From assembly GCA_026874595.1 (NCBI GenBank), contig CM049313.1, positions 53,491,659-53,555,658 of the forward strand: 64,000 nucleotides of DNA, given 5' to 3'. This document shows positions 12,280-24,545 of this stretch, piece after piece. Below the pieces are notes generated by a model that was not told the origin of the DNA, searched no databases, and saw only the letters and a program-made list of their open reading frames with translations. This DNA is from Sipunculus nudus. Lineage: Eukaryota; Annelida; Sipuncula; Golfingiida; Sipunculidae. Position 1 is the first letter of the stretch, and every line of letters begins with the position of its first letter. A program made the translations under genes and the position numbers.

Positions 12280-12280
12280 C
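12268..12280. promoter_or_regulatory. RFX X-box motif at the LAS2-like gene start
   Basis: GTTGCCTAGCAAC fits the X-box consensus GTNRCC-N-RGYAAC exactly. It ends 14 bp upstream of the ATG (minus strand). X-boxes bound by RFX factors near start codons typify ciliary genes in animals. It overlaps a possible splice acceptor, so one of the two readings may be accidental. Confidence 0.5.
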
Positions 12281-12914
12281 TGAAAAAAAAGATAAAATTA
12301 TTCATTAAATATATCTTGAAGGAGAGCCAAGTTTAACCTCACTGATACTTTATGTATATAATTTTGAATTTTCCCTGAATATAAATCATTGATTAACAAA
12401 TTGTTAGATGTATCAATATGATATTATTTATAAATTTATGAAAAATTCAAAGAATATATATGTATTAAGAAGAAATTATCAAATTAAGTTCTTTTTAGTC
12501 ATGCCATTACAAGCCAGTTTTCTTTTTTGGTTTCGTAAGGGGTGGGATGGCGGTACCACAGGGCATGTGGCACTCTCCAGATAAAATAGCCAAGTAAGTT
12601 GCTGATTCCAGAAGACTTCTATTTGAATGAACCGAAATGCAAAACCAGATAATGGTAAAGTGAATGAACATTTGGATTTAATTCTACAAGGATATCAACC
12701 ACTATATCAGAAATGTTAAACTATGAAAACAGACTGTCAAAAATGATTGAACCCATAGAATTCCACCAAGTCATGACTAAAAAGAACTGAGTTTTTTACT
12801 CAATATTAAACTCTAATCTAGACACGCTCTGGTCAAGCCATCAATTGATGTATTCTGCCATTAGGTTTTGCACAAATGTTAACTTCACAGGACTACAGCA
12901 ATACAACATATGCA

Positions 12915-13080
<166 letters not shown>

Positions 13081-16000
13081 ATATGGTCACATCAATATAC
13101 AGGTTTATGCATACATAAGTTCATCATCAAGGCTTATTATCCCACCATATCAGTACTCTTAATGAGTCAGACTAATTGGCAGTTTGGATAGACATTTTAA
13201 ATTAACTAAATAACTTTAAAATTTTGCCTTACCTGTGTAACAATAATATACAGACATTCTGAACACAAACAGGCACAGAAACTCCAAACAGGCCCATGTA
13301 TCCTCACTGCTACATCGGTGAAGTAATACAACACTAATCAAGCTGTACAACTGTGGCAAGTATATCAACAGACCTACTGTATACCCAGTCTAGTGTTCCA
13401 ACACAGCATAACAACAAATACTCCTCCAAAACCTAATAAGACATGTCATAACGTGGACAAGTGCCTCCTCTTCTAGTTACTAGATGTGTATATAGTGTTC
13501 ATTCCAGAGGTGTCCACTATGTTAGATAAGCTGGGATTAACTCTGAGCACCTTTTGAGTCCTCCCCTCTGCAGGTTGCGATGGTAGGTGCGATGTTGTGC
13601 TCATCGAAAGGTTGTTGAGGATTAACACTCTGAACCTCAGTTGCTGGGTCTCATAGCATGCCAGCATATGAATGGCCCCTTATGATATAGATGAGAATAG
13701 TTACCGCTTGTCACTAACAGTCAGGTTTATCTGTATCTACACAGTCCCGACCAGCAATATAATGCCTGAATGCCTAAAGCATGTTTGGCTGTATGAATTA
13801 CCCTGTTAAACAGTGAATGGATTTACTCACAGTAAGGTTAAAGTACGCTTGGCGTACTCTATACACCTGTGTTGGAACAACGAGACGACACTTGATGCAT
13901 GTAGTCTCGGGTAGCAGAGAATTCATCATGGTATACTGATTATATTTACTTAAGGGTTTATGATCACTTTGTGTTAGAAAATGCCACAAATCATAATCGG
14001 TATTGTCAACCTAGACTTAAATGGCCTGGCTGACATTGCCCTATGTCTGTTTCTGGATAAACACATTTACTGTACATTGTAACTTAAATAAGCGGCAGAA
14101 TATTTTGCAAAAGATTCTCTCTAGAAAGTAAGCACTGACAATTAATATTTACACTGATAGTAGTGGTATGCACTCCCTTAGGGCTGTTCCGGTATGGACA
14201 GCCTATAAAGTTACACAGTTATAACTAGTATATAATTTAGTTACAGGACTATACACTAAAAATCTGGTCACAGTTACAACTGCATTTCTATTTTCAGTCC
14301 CTAGAACAGCCCATTGTTAAAAGCTTCACATATCTAAGATTAAATCAGAGCCTCCTCCAGAGTGATTATCAAACACAGCACCACAGGGCTCTATACTTGT
14401 ATCAGAACAGTTTTAAATATCCATTACCAAAAAGCAAATAGGCGTTCCCATCAAGTGTAATCTTAAATTACTTTCTGATATCAGAATGAAAAAAGATACC
14501 ACTGAAATGTTCATAATAAATGGCAGTGATTTCTACGGCAATGCATTATTCTATTTGATTCTTAAAAATCTGCAGCTGAACTGATTTCATGCAAGATTTA
14601 AATAAGTAAGAATTTCTCTTTATAGTTAAATCACATTTTTAGAAAACAGGGCTCAAATACCATTGACTCAATGATATTCCTGTGATTTTAATTCTGCATA
14701 ATAATGTTCCACAAATTTATTAAAATAACACCTTTTTAAGAAAAAGTTTTGAATTGTACGAAGACTGCTCTTTTTGTATTATCATAAAACTTCTATTTTT
14801 ACTAACGTTAATTGTTTTATGAGTATTTTCCCAGATATGGGATTTATTCAGAATTTTCAGTTCCAATTCAAGAATGTCAATGAAACTTCAATTCTGATTC
14901 AATTCAATGTGGTTAAAAATATTCATATTAGAAAAAACTGAACAAATGTTTATAGATATAAAAATAAAACCTACTAGGTAAGTTTGAAAAATGCAAGATA
15001 CCTTCCATGTCACATGGCTCTTAAACCTAAAATAAATAGACCATATTAGCCATGCCCTAACTTTGAGTCCATTTCCATTATTATTGACCCTCTCTACTTG
15101 ATAAAATCAATAAAGAATTTAAATAAAAAATTTGGAGCAAAACTTGCTGGTTTTTCTTTTTCGTTAAATCTTTTAGAAGATAGTAATCTTTAATTAATGA
15201 TATAGAAACAAATCTTAGAACCAAGAAACATCTTATATTTTTTTAAATATTAGGAAAACCCTACATTTAAGAAAAAATATACCAAGATACTCATGTATAT
15301 ATAACTTATCTCTATCTATGATGAAAATCCTCACACTTATAGTATATGTAATCATCTGATTAAATATGTTATGAATCCTAATCATAGTTTGAAAGTGAGC
15401 AATACCTATTAATTTCCATAAAGTAAGTCCTGCCTCAGATTCAGAAGACCTTCTGTCCAGTCGGACACTCCACTGACCACTGGGAGATCTATTCTCGCCG
15501 GTGGGTCATTAGGTGAGTGGCCCTGTCACCTCACGATCCACTGATCTATTGACGAAGCCACTAGCATTGTAAGGATCTGATTGGCTGAGTCACCAATGAG
15601 ATGTCATAAAAACATGCCGCTGATTGCAGTGGGATTATCAAAGTCTACAACAAATTCTGTAGCGGAGATGGAAGACCATGCAAGTAACATGTTCCCATGG
15701 CGAGAAGAATGAGCAATCCTCAATAGCCCCAAACGACCAAATACCACAAACTTGTTCGTCTGTGGGGCCAGTGCTTATACACTGCCTGGAAGTTTACCAG
15801 AGGATTACTAAAGTTAACATCGGAGTTTATGGACCATCCATTCAAGGGTGGCCTTGTGCTTAGCCGCTGTTTGGAAGCCCCCTGGACAGGTTCAAGCCAG
15901 GATTTTTACTTGTTAAGCGGCTCTGAGCATTAACAACCACATGAATTTATGTATACTTAATCTTTCAGTCAGTACGAATCTATGTGAGTATAAGATTATT

Positions 16001-18707
16001 CAAGGAATTTAGTCAATAATCACAACTTATTTTGGCTGGAGACCACATTTATTCGAAAAATAATACCATTTTATGGTACAGTTCACCTACCACCTTCCTA
16101 TGTTTAAATAATACCATTTTATGGTACAGTTCACCTACCACCTTCCTATGTTTTATAAGAGTGTTAGATGATTAAACTCTTTTAAATGTTCTGTAATGTT
16201 CCAATATACTTACATACTCATTTAATCTTTCTGTTGTATCTTTAGTTTTGACCTGACTTCAGTGATGATTTGATACAAACAATTTATTATTATAATTTAA
16301 ATTATAGAACTACCTGAAAGTTTAAGTCAAATGATGTTTCATTTTAATATAATATTATATTTTAACCTTGTCTGAGTTTCTTTGTATATACAATATGATT
16401 TTAGAAGTGTATTTATTGTCATGATACTTTATTGACATTTTTCAAAACCAGTATCAGTACCTGTTAAATCTAGATTCCTTCTCTAAACAAATGCAATGAA
16501 CAAATCCATAAAGGAAGAAATTTGTGTCATTTTCTAATGAAATTCGATTAATTTGAGATTTTACGTGTATGATGACCATGCTAATTTCAAATGATATTTT
16601 CTAATTTAGAATACAAGTAATTTGTAATTTCACTAGCCGTATGACCATGCTAATTTAAAAATGATATTTTCACTGGTCCAGGGCCAGAGAAAGCTTGCTA
16701 TATTTAAGTCATGCTTTGTGATAACACTGCTCAGTCATATATTACTGATTTATTAGGGGACAGAGCCCATACACCACAGGTCAGCAGTATCTCTGATCAG
16801 ATAATGAAACCTTAATCCCTCAGATTTATCTGTCTATATTATCATCCTCCCAGTGATTAAGGTATGCTAGCTGCTGATAATGATAAGAATGAAGTAACAT
16901 TGCTATCTTTTGGTTTATGATCATGTTTACACAGATGTCCAGTTGACCTGTAGTGATAATGAAGAACATTAAAAGTCAACCTCTAACTGGTCATCATATA
17001 TTAACCAGTGGTATCTCGAGGCTCCCGCTTGTTAACACCTATGGTGTCTTGGATCTCCAAAAGCAGATCATAATTTTAATAAATAATAGCTATTATTACC
17101 AAATATATATACCCATACTCACTACAAATACCTAAACATTCAGTATATTAAGCATCTGAGCCTGTTCACCTTAAATGACTTATTGTACCTTATAATTAAA
17201 AGTATAAGATTAATCAATTTTTTATTAAATTTTTTTTAAGTAAATGTCTTTATGAGAATGCATTATAATACCTGAAGTGCATCACAGTAACACAGAATAT
17301 TGACTTACCGGTACTATTGATAATAATGAGGATAATTTAAATGCAAATAATTTATAAACATATCATTACTGATTTGTCATTTGGTGAGAGTGAAACATGC
17401 ATGTCTATGACCAAAGCAGAATATATCCCAATGTTGATGAATATATCATACAATATCAATACAGTCTATGATATATAGATGTTTTTTAACTTGAAGATCA
17501 TAAGAAACCTTAGATTAATAACCTGAAAATCGGATGCTCATTATATATAATATCTTTGATAAATTATATGGTAATTCTTGATTCAGCATATTTAGCTCAT
17601 GTTAGCCCATGCACTGATAAAAGAAAATAATTTTAATCAAAATAAAATAAAAATAAATAATATTAAAATGCTTTTAGGTAACTCTCCTTTCATTATTTGA
17701 TTATTATCTATTTTCCATCATCTGTTTCATTATTAAAGACTACTATTAAGTAAGTAATTATTGCATATAAACAAAAAAAAAATAATTATAGCTTCGACAT
17801 AAATATTACCATTATTATTGGTATTATTTTGAGATTTTAAGTTTGTTTTCATGATTCTGGTTTATATTATTTATATTTTAATTAAAAAAACTTAAATTCC
17901 TTTCCTTAGGTGAATATGATATATTTATCAAAATTATCATTTATTATGTTAGAAACTTCAGCCTGCAGTTCATGAACAATGTTAATGTTCAGTCAGAACC
18001 TGTCATGGCAGATAACTGTCATCACCCATCATTACCTCATTTAAATGTGTACCTGACTCAGGAACCACTAATTAGCCTTCCCCCAGGTATTTTTGTGTAT
18101 GTTACTTTACACCAATTAATGCACTGCACAATTACACACTTGACACAGAGGACCATGATTGACCACCAACTCTGACAGCATGAGCACATTATCCTTTACC
18201 TATGTACAATACATGATAATGTTCAGGTATGTGACTCTGATAGTAAGGTACTTCAGTTACCTGTACAGACACAGTAATGCATACCTGGAGATAAATGTAG
18301 GTAATGAGGCACCTGTATGAGTCAATGATCTAACTAGCTTGTTGATCTCTGGTTTACCTTTATTAATCACATAATAAGTACACCTGTGATATTCTTAAGT
18401 TACACGTAATATGAACAGGAAAAATCTGTAAACTACACATTAGTAACTTTAACAGATCGTTACAAATCTTGCAAGGTCTACCAAACAGACCTGGGGTAGA
18501 TATAACTTGTCTGCTTAAAAGAAATTCATCCATGTGGAAGTCATTGATGATTATCCAACTTGAAAATAACTATTATGTGTACAGAACACCGAACCTCAAT
18601 CATTTCTATAGGCTGGTAACTGTAGCAGGTTGCACCTGGGCTCAAATGAGTATGGAGGTGATGCAGAGGCTAAGATACCTAATATACAGGGTGCCTTTCT
18701 AAACATA
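13081..18707. other. Intergenic block without supported gene
   Basis: AT-rich. A good donor on the minus strand at 13228 (CACAG then GTAAGG) could end a noncoding 5' exon of the LAS2-like gene. A 48-bp tandem duplication lies at 16061-16156 and a weaker duplication around ATGACCATGCTAATTT at 16569-16670. Otherwise I see nothing with gene character. Confidence 0.5.
16061..16156. repeat. 48-bp tandem duplication
   Basis: Two nearly identical 48-bp copies start at 16061 and 16109, containing TACCATTTTATGGTACAG, itself a short palindrome-centred block. Confidence 0.9.
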
Positions 18708-19137
18708 TACTGTGGTTGCCTTTTTGTTCGTGAGGGTTTTAATTTCGCGATATTCGCGAATGGGAAATAATCGCGAAAATGAAACCCTCGGGAATAATCG
18801 GCCAATGGATTAGGTCCTTCTTATTTAATGTAGCCAATATTTGTATGGGAATACATTAGCACAATGAGAATTGTTATAATAAGTTACATCCATGCAGGTA
18901 TAGGGAAAACGTTCCCCTTAATTTGAACTTAACTACCTGTGCTTTGTGTTCGGGCCCATCGTTATATGAGAAAAATATCACAAACTCATGACTTATTCTC
19001 ATTTTATAACACACATAGGTATGGCTTTACCAAATATTTGGGTTCTGGTGAAATCGCGAAAATGAAACCCTCGCGAAACATTAAAAATTGAAAAATCGTG
19101 AAATTTCAGCCTCGTGAATATGAAGCCAACCACAGTA
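18708..19137. mobile_element. MITE, 430 bp, TACTGTGGTTG termini
   Basis: The left end TACTGTGGTTGCC and right end GCCAACCACAGTA are inverted. The interior has repeated CGCGAAAATGAAACCCTCG blocks in opposite orientation near both ends. There is no coding frame. Remnants with similar TTCGCGA and CTGTGGTCAGC sequence appear near 62895-62940 and 63328-63375. Confidence 0.75.
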
Positions 19138-22100
19138 GGTCCCCACAAATAATAATCCAACTATTTATACGATTTGATTATGCATATTTCACATATCACC
19201 TCCCTCCACAGAAAGCACATGTGAGAACCTGAACTATTTCCTGGGAAGGCATTAACTTTTGAAAGTACTTGCCCACTGTGCAAGCAACAGCATGTTCTTA
19301 CTTGGCCTACATGAATTTTCACTTGCCCTATAGATAAAAGTTAGTGATCACCATCAAAAACACAAAGTGTGTTCACTATAGAACTTTGTGTTGCATGTTT
19401 CATTGCATGTTTGACAATTAACATGTTCAAGTTTACTTGATAATAATATTTCTCTTCATTATTTGTACAAAACAACATAGATGCAATTTAATATACAACT
19501 GGTATTATCCAAGATTTTCTTTCTCCAAGAAAGAAAATGACTTCATGAATAGTTAAGATTGAGGCCTTTGGTAAAAGGTTTATGTAAAAACCACCAGCAT
19601 GCCCATTCACTTAAGAAGAAGAGCTCTGAATTTTTGTTGTCGTACTTCCATTTCCGGTATTTTCACTTGCCCTGGACAAGTGGTTACAATTTAATGTTGA
19701 GATCTATCTATTAAAAATATTAATCAATAATTAAACAAGGGACCCAGGGTCACGTTGCTCAGCTGAATTTTGGAAAATATTAGTAACTGCAAAATATTTT
19801 TATTTCTTTTGGTTTTTCATGTATATTACCATTTGAAAAGCTAAGAGAAAATGGCCCTGCTAAAATGAAACTCTGTAAACTAGAATACGTGTAGTCAACA
19901 AGGGACTACGTGTATCCACCAAAATCAGAGTAGGACGGGTGAAGTGAGGCATGGATTGAGTGGCAAGGGGAAAAAGAGTTACATGTGTAACATATTAGAA
20001 TGGATCTGTGCAACATAAACATCATTGTAGGTGGCGCCACCTGTTATTTGAACAAGACTATCCAAGATGTATACACATGCAAAATTTCAGGTGGAAAAGT
20101 CAAACACTGAAGAGATATGAGTGATTTTAACCCGAGGCAGACAAACAGATGGATGCTGTGCAAAAATGGCTGCAGGTGGCGCCACCATTTTTATGTATGT
20201 TATAAAGCTATCCAAGGTCTACATTTGTGTAAATTTTTTTTCCTGATTAGTCAAACGGTTCCCAAGATATGAGCTTTGATGTTTGCAGCGTTAACGTGAA
20301 TGTAGGTGGCGCCACCTGTCATAAAATCAAGAAAGCTATCTAGGATGTATACGCATGCCGAATTTTAGGTGAATTAGTCTAACGACTGCAGAGATATGAG
20401 TGATTTTAACCCAAGGAAGATGAACAGATGGACACTGTGCAAACATGGTTGCAGGTGGCGCCACTTTTTTTGTGTATGTTATAAAGCTATCCAAGGGCTA
20501 CATTTGTGTAAAAATTTATTTCCTGATCGGTCAAATGGTTCCCGAGATATGTTGGTTTATGTGTGGAAACAGACGCACAAACGGATGCTGGGCAGAGAGG
20601 AAAGGCAACTATCGATTACATCATAATCATGATTGGTTATTTTTTTCCAGAATGCCTTTATGTTATGGGCAAAAATTATTCTTCCTTTTTTAGCAGCATT
20701 CAGCCCTTCATATAATGACTCTGTGTTCCCAAATAACTTCTGTATGTAACTGAGTATGACATGGTAAATGGTACAACGCATCATTATGATCAAACTGATA
20801 ACTTCCACTGAAAATCAAACAACAGTGACCTAGTTTTCCAAACCAAAAACAAATTGAAATAATCACCCGAAAGCCTTTAGGCAGTTAACGTTTTACAAAT
20901 AGATCATACTTGATTAATTTTTACACATATTATAGTCAGCTGAGCTAAAAACTCTGAGCCCATGAAATTCACAGATCTCCAAATGCACTGATCTAATAAA
21001 AAACTGAATCGACAAATAAAACCTGTTATAAAAACTGGTCTACAATAAGATGAAACACTTAAACTTTCGTTCCTGAATTCACATGGACCTCCCTTAAGCT
21101 GTCAACCCTCCATTATGGTAACCTCTGAATCACAGGACTTTGAAATGAGTAATGCCATCATACAACCTTAACAATTAATTATACAGGGCACTCATAAAAA
21201 ACATACATACCTCTGCTAAAAGTTTGGCTCCCAAAATTAGAATTATTAGTACTACCAAAATACTGATATATTGATCCAAACGGAGAAAAATGTGTGTTAG
21301 TTCAACCTCATGGTTGCATTACTGGTCAGTTATGCATGCCAGACCAAAGGTGGTTCTGGTTAATAATGAACATCGAAATACCTGATAATTGACAAACAAC
21401 TCTGACACAGTGATTTCATATATTACATTAAGTATATACCCACAAATATAAGGAGGTCCAAAGGCTATTGTATGTATCATGTTTTTTGCAAGCTGGCGAA
21501 TCATTTATGTAAAACTCTTCCTAGATTAAATGCTCTTTGTTTTTAACACAAGACAGGTGAGGTTTTTGATGGACTGTTATGACTGACACTATGGATCTGT
21601 TAATTAGTTTTTGCAGATGTCACGGTCAGTGATGTCACAGTAAAAACCATGTGAGGTGTGATAAAGTATGTCAATATCTGATAGGCAGTCCTCATTAATG
21701 ATAATAAATTATAACATGAAAGAATCCCATGAACAATTAAATCACCTTGATACATACATCCATAGACACAGAAGAATGCATTCAATTAAATCAACAATAA
21801 GATAACCACCCATACAAAGATTGCATTTGAGCAGGACGACTTCTGATTAAATATATTGAACTCTATACAGTATACGCCAAACATCATAATTGTTATCCAT
21901 TTAATACAAAATAGCGAACTCTAGTATAACATTGCCATATATGTATGTTGTCCAGAAAAAAGTGGTTCAAACACGTTATGGCATGCGGCATTTGAAAATA
22001 AATTAGATAGGGCACAGATAGACACATAAACTGTTATTTCCTAGTTAAAACCCTAATGTATAAAGTATCTAATAAAACTGTCAACCATTCAGAATGTGTC

Positions 22101-22488
22101 GTCCTTAGCGCTTGGTCATGAATCCTCATTGAGTATCTAATCAATCTGTTGTCGATTCAGAATGTGTCGCCCCTGGTGATCGACTGTGAGTCACTATCCG
22201 ATTACAACATATGGCATTTGAAAACAGATGAGAATATGCAAACAACACATTGAAAGGAACCTAAACTACTGTTATTTATAATTATATCCACAAATATATC
22301 TTTGTGCACACGGTAACAATCCCTCTATCACCCCCACTCTAATTCCTTATTAAGTATTTTATTTAAATTATTGACCATTTAGAATGTTGTCCATTCGGAA
22401 TGTCGTCCTGTCCAAAGTCATCCATCCCAAAGTCATCCAGCTAGGATGACACCAATACAAATATAGTTCTAGGTTTTCAGCTTTAAGG

Positions 22489-22490
<2 letters not shown>
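19138..22490. other. Intergenic block without supported gene
   Basis: Holds the 277-bp tandem repeat at 20028-20570 and a loose repeat around CATTCAGAATGTGTCG at 22085-22400. A minus-strand segment ending at a GTATGT donor near 21212 has a short open frame but no convincing acceptor or start, so it is not called. Confidence 0.5.
20028..20570. repeat. Tandem repeat, about 277-bp period, with GGTGGCGCCACC palindromes
   Basis: Two consecutive units. The palindromic core occurs at about 20030, 20175, 20305 and 20454, that is twice per unit, with unit-to-unit offsets of 275 and 279 bp. Each unit also contains GAGATATGAGTGATTTTAAC and GTTATAAAGCTATCCAAGG. Reading frames in the array are shadows. 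Confidence 0.85.

Positions 22491-22492
<2 letters not shown>

Positions 22493-22519
<27 letters not shown>
22493..22519. repeat. (TA)n microsatellite
   Basis: Short TA tract directly left of a MITE. Confidence 0.93.
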
Positions 22520-22520
<1 letters not shown>

Positions 22521-22523
<3 letters not shown>

Positions 22524-22701
22524 GAAATCTTGTTGTGTTGAAGTCGAAGGGACCCTCAGAAAACTTCAACACATCCAAGGTACGACACAAGCGGGTGTTA
22601 TTTGGTTATAATTAACTAGAGTTGTCCGGAATATCGAGTCTGTAACTTAAACATAAGCGGGGTATTCGACTTTAGCAAGTTCGACACAATGAGGTTTCAC
22701 T
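22521..22701. mobile_element. MITE, about 180 bp
   Basis: Left end AGTGAAATCTTGTTGTGTTG is matched in inverse by TCGACACAATGAGGTTTCAC and a final T at the right end. A second inverted pair (GAAGTCGAAGG and TTCGACTTTAGC) lies inside. It has the size and form of a mariner- or piggyBac-type MITE; the superfamily is not assigned. Confidence 0.7.
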
Positions 22702-23407
22702 GTTTATATATGTATATATTACAAGGAACAATTGATTGAATTTTGAGGGTGATCTTTTTATACTTATAGGAAAAATGTTACATTTCTGACAATGCCATAT
22801 GGGGGTAATGAGCTGCCATTGCAGATGTCTGTACTCTCTCAGTGGCAATTTTTAGTCTCGGACTCGGAGTTCTAACAGTTTCAGTCTAAATACAATTGTT
22901 GTCACTGCAACTCACCTGCTGAATATACTAGCACAGTTTCTAGTAGATGGCGCTGCATGAGACCTTTTATTATTTGCCTCAAATAATATCAAATCAAGGT
23001 TTGTAGACTCACACTTAGAGGAGCAAAACTACTGCAAGTATTTATCATACAGAGAACTTACAGGTATCAGAAAATTATTATGGGGGTGATAAATATCTCA
23101 GTGCATAGAAATTAATAACGGTGTGCAAATCAGTCAGTTAATTGATGATTGTTTTTTTTTTCTCTTTCAGAATGGATATTTTACTGGTTGCACTTTTGCA
23201 TCAATCACAAAATATTATGTAAGCACATGCAAAGATATCATGTTATTCAGAGAATATATTTTGTTCTGATAGAGATATAAAAAAAAACAGGACACAGAGT
23301 GGCAAATCTACTGAAAACCATCACGGTGCAGCAAACAGTGTCAGCAACCCGGCTGTCACCTTAGCCTGCATGATGTACAAGTCAGACTGAATCTACCTGG
23401 ACAAAAA

Positions 23408-23862
23408 TTAAAGGTGCCCATCCACCTACCTTTTGAAAAAGAATTTATGGGATTTCTGGCTTCCTCTGTGTATATATATATTTATGATCTAAGGGTAATT
23501 TTGGATGTGAAAAATTCTTGAAACACCTTCGTGAAGGATGTTTGAACTTGTTTATCAGCACATGTTTGTAAACACAGCAATGTTGACAAATGGGAACAAT
23601 ATGTAACCTAAAGTGGTGGGTTATATATATGGAGAGGAAGAAAGGTCACTTGTGGCAAAACGCCATTTGCAAAGCTCTGGCTTTTCTGACTTGCTGGCAG
23701 ATGCCCTTGTTGAATTTATGATTCTTTTGGCGGGCCTCCACAAAACAAGCAGCCTGTGTGCAGTGATATCCACATTTTCTACCCTTTTTATATAAAAGTT
23801 CCAAAGGAATTTCCTTTAGTTTATAAATGTCATATAGGTGATATGGCCCCTTTAAGATGTCT
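23408..23862 (-). repeat. Dispersed repeat R1, copy 1
   Basis: About 450 bp that recurs in opposite orientation at 54141-54611. Shared blocks include CTTGTTTATCAGCACATG-like, ACACAGCAATGTTGACAAA-like and AAATGTGGATATCAC-like segments, plus the TTTTGCAGATGGCG-type block. Read on the minus strand it has a 73-codon frame (GPYHLYDIYKLKEIP) whose start is recognisable in copy 2. Confidence 0.75.
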
Positions 23863-23974
23863 GGCAAGATAAAAATAACATCAGGACATTTTTAATCATC
23901 CAAAATAATATGAATTATTGACCTGTGGCATTTTATCATGTAACAATTAACAAATCTGGGTATACCTTCGACTG

Positions 23975-24264
23975 CTAGATAAATGACGGTAGTAACCTGT
24001 GGCTCCGTATATACTACAGAGTCACATCTTGGTCTATACTAGGCCTGTATCATCTTCATTCTGGTGTAAATTTTTCATGTATGTATTATTACTTATAGGA
24101 AAACAAACCAACAAAGGTCTTTTCACATTATGAATCACAGTGTTGGTTGTGTGATAGGGCCAGAGACTCAAATTTTGACAGTAAGACTGGTTTATAACAA
24201 AGACCAGTTGTGGCTCTGTAGTAAATATATACAGTGCCACAGGCCTCTGCCTTTATTTATCTAG
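23975..24264. mobile_element. MITE, about 290 bp, CTAGATAAAT termini
   Basis: About 55 bp at each end are inverted copies with small gaps, including CTAGATAAAT, CCTGTGGC and ACTACAGAG. A partial copy with the same left end starts at 26536. No coding frame is convincing. Confidence 0.7.
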
Positions 24265-24329
24265 TGCTTGGAGTGCCTACAGCAGCCTGCACAGCACTTT
24301 TTGTGACCATTGTGATTGATGCCTATCAT

Positions 24330-24388
24330 GGTGAGCCGGTGCAGTTGTTTCGGCACCCTGCAGGCTGAAACAATCGCGCCGGCTCACC
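24330..24388. other. 59-nt near-perfect hairpin
   Basis: A 22-bp stem (21 paired positions counting two G-U pairs, one A-C mismatch) beginning GGTGAGCCGG encloses a 15-nt loop. The size is like a small pre-miRNA, but it could equally be the palindromic core of an old element. No mature strand can be assigned from sequence alone. Confidence 0.5.
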
Positions 24389-24416
24389 AGGTCAGGAAGG
24401 GCCACATCAGCCTTCT

Positions 24417-24545
24417 AAGATCACGGCCAGATGACTCGCCTGCCAGAGTACCTTTACATCTAGGTCTGAGAAACGCATTATAATAAGGCCAGATGATGAT
24501 GCAAATATTTTCGTCATTTCTGACAATGCCTCATGGCCTACAGAG
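24417..24545 (+). repeat. Dispersed repeat R2, copy 2
   Basis: Parallels 5995-6130: CGCATTA, GATGCAAATATTTTCGTCAT and GACAATGCCTCAT blocks in the same order. Confidence 0.7.

Noticed and set aside
12547-12596. Possible plus-strand exon ATGGCGGTACCACAG... with GTAAGT donor
   Set aside because: Short, no partner exon within reach on the plus strand and no recognisable product; likely chance.
21212-21290. Minus-strand exon with frame GSIYQYFGSTNNSNF and GTATGT donor
   Set aside because: The reading looks protein-like but lacks a start, a clear acceptor and a phase-matched partner.
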